Shown one piece after another: positions 63,813 through 64,000 of a stretch of DNA of 64,000 nucleotides. Where the stretch lies: positions 124,001 to 188,000 of the forward strand of contig NZ_LUTS01000001.1 in the NCBI RefSeq assembly GCF_001597735.1, written 5' to 3'. The DNA is from Neptuniibacter pectenicola. Lineage in GTDB: Bacteria; Pseudomonadota; Gammaproteobacteria; Pseudomonadales; Balneatricaceae. The notes under the pieces were generated by a model. The model searched no databases and was not told where the DNA came from. It worked only from the letters and a program-made list of their open reading frames with translations. Numbering within the stretch: position 1 is the first letter of the stretch; the number at the start of each line of letters is the position of its first letter. Both the position numbers and the translations under genes were made by a program.

Positions 63813-64000
63813 TATTTTTCTCCTGTATGCTTTTTAAACGGTCATCTTCTGACATAGCAAAAAGCTTATCTTTATCTTTAATATCGTTAATAACAGCAGG
63901 TAGCAGCACGACCGTGACGACAGCAGACACCGCCATAATCATCGCGAGAAAAAAACCTACCGTGATGTAAGGTACTAACGGGGCGAATAATAAAGGGGTG
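63805..64000 (-). CDS. RND/MMPL transporter, C-terminal end (5' part off window)
   Basis: Only the last 65 codons are seen: a final pair of membrane helices (APLVPYITVGFFLAMIMAV, VVTVVLLPAVI) and a short charged tail. This is the end of an RND-superfamily exporter of MMPL type. It overlaps the LolA-like gene, so exporter, periplasmic carrier and barrel form one operon. Confidence 0.75.
   Translation of the reverse strand, partial: TPLLFAPLVPYITVGFFLAMIMAVSAVVTVVLLPAVINDIKDKDKLFAMSEDDRLKSIQEKNNV

Noticed and set aside
1-64000. tRNA, rRNA, CRISPR, insertion sequence or prophage
   Set aside because: No tRNA-like cloverleaf, repeat-spacer array, transposase or integrase was seen; codon style is uniform across the window.

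Overview
The window reads as ordinary, densely coded chromosome of a marine-type gammaproteobacterium with moderate GC. The gene set (malate:quinone oxidoreductase, class I PHA synthase, cbb3 oxidase with an FNR/Anr-type regulator, LapG/LapD, RlmM, RdgC, DUF3080, DUF3087) is what one meets in Oceanospirillales and Alteromonadales relatives. The genus is an inference from gene content. I see no rRNA, tRNA, insertion sequence, prophage, integrase or CRISPR array. About 62 protein genes are supported. Two are cut by the window edges: uup on the left and an RND/MMPL transporter on the right.

Layout. 1-7.1 kb: uup, lytic transglycosylase slt, tatD, a small glutaredoxin-like gene and phaC. 7.1-10.2 kb: a SUKH/helical-repeat gene pair, mqo and a small cysteine-cluster gene. 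10.3-15.4 kb: a MATE exporter that seems to start with CTG, a DUF3080 lipoprotein, and lapG-lapD for c-di-GMP control of a surface adhesin. 15.5-18.4 kb: a ProQ/FinO-domain protein, tusA, an ABM-fold protein, rlmM and a hydrolase. 18.4-30.6 kb: a micro-aerobic respiration block, ccoNOQP, ccoG, ccoHIS, a TauE/SafE-family protein, hemN, the FNR-type regulator and apt. FNR-like sites stand upstream of ccoN.

30.7-41.9 kb: an exported hydrolase, an exported thioredoxin-fold protein, rdgC, a TDT-family transporter, a DUF4388 protein, an exported rhodanese, DUF3087, queE, a BASS transporter, a long CDF metal transporter, a YigZ protein and a SulP transporter. 42.2-52.2 kb: a diguanylate cyclase, DUF1835, DinB, a lone glycosyltransferase, chrA, and a large sensor/GGDEF/EAL protein overlapped by a diheme cytochrome c peroxidase gene. 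52.6-64 kb: gor, xthA, an RhlE-like helicase, small unknowns, a pterin dehydratase, a tandem UspA protein, a duplicated DUF2892 membrane protein, a second diguanylate cyclase, and an envelope operon (RND/MMPL, LolA-like, beta-barrel).

Two themes recur. Cyclic-di-GMP is handled by four proteins: LapD as a degenerate receptor, two GGEEF cyclases and one GGDEF-EAL protein. Redox, oxygen and sulfur biology also recurs: cbb3, FNR, HemN, Gor, diheme peroxidase, rhodanese, TusA, and TauE-, TDT- and DUF2892-type proteins. The best leads for something new are the peroxidase/c-di-GMP pair at 48.1-52.2 kb and a shared palindromic half-site in front of the TDT transporter and the rhodanese.
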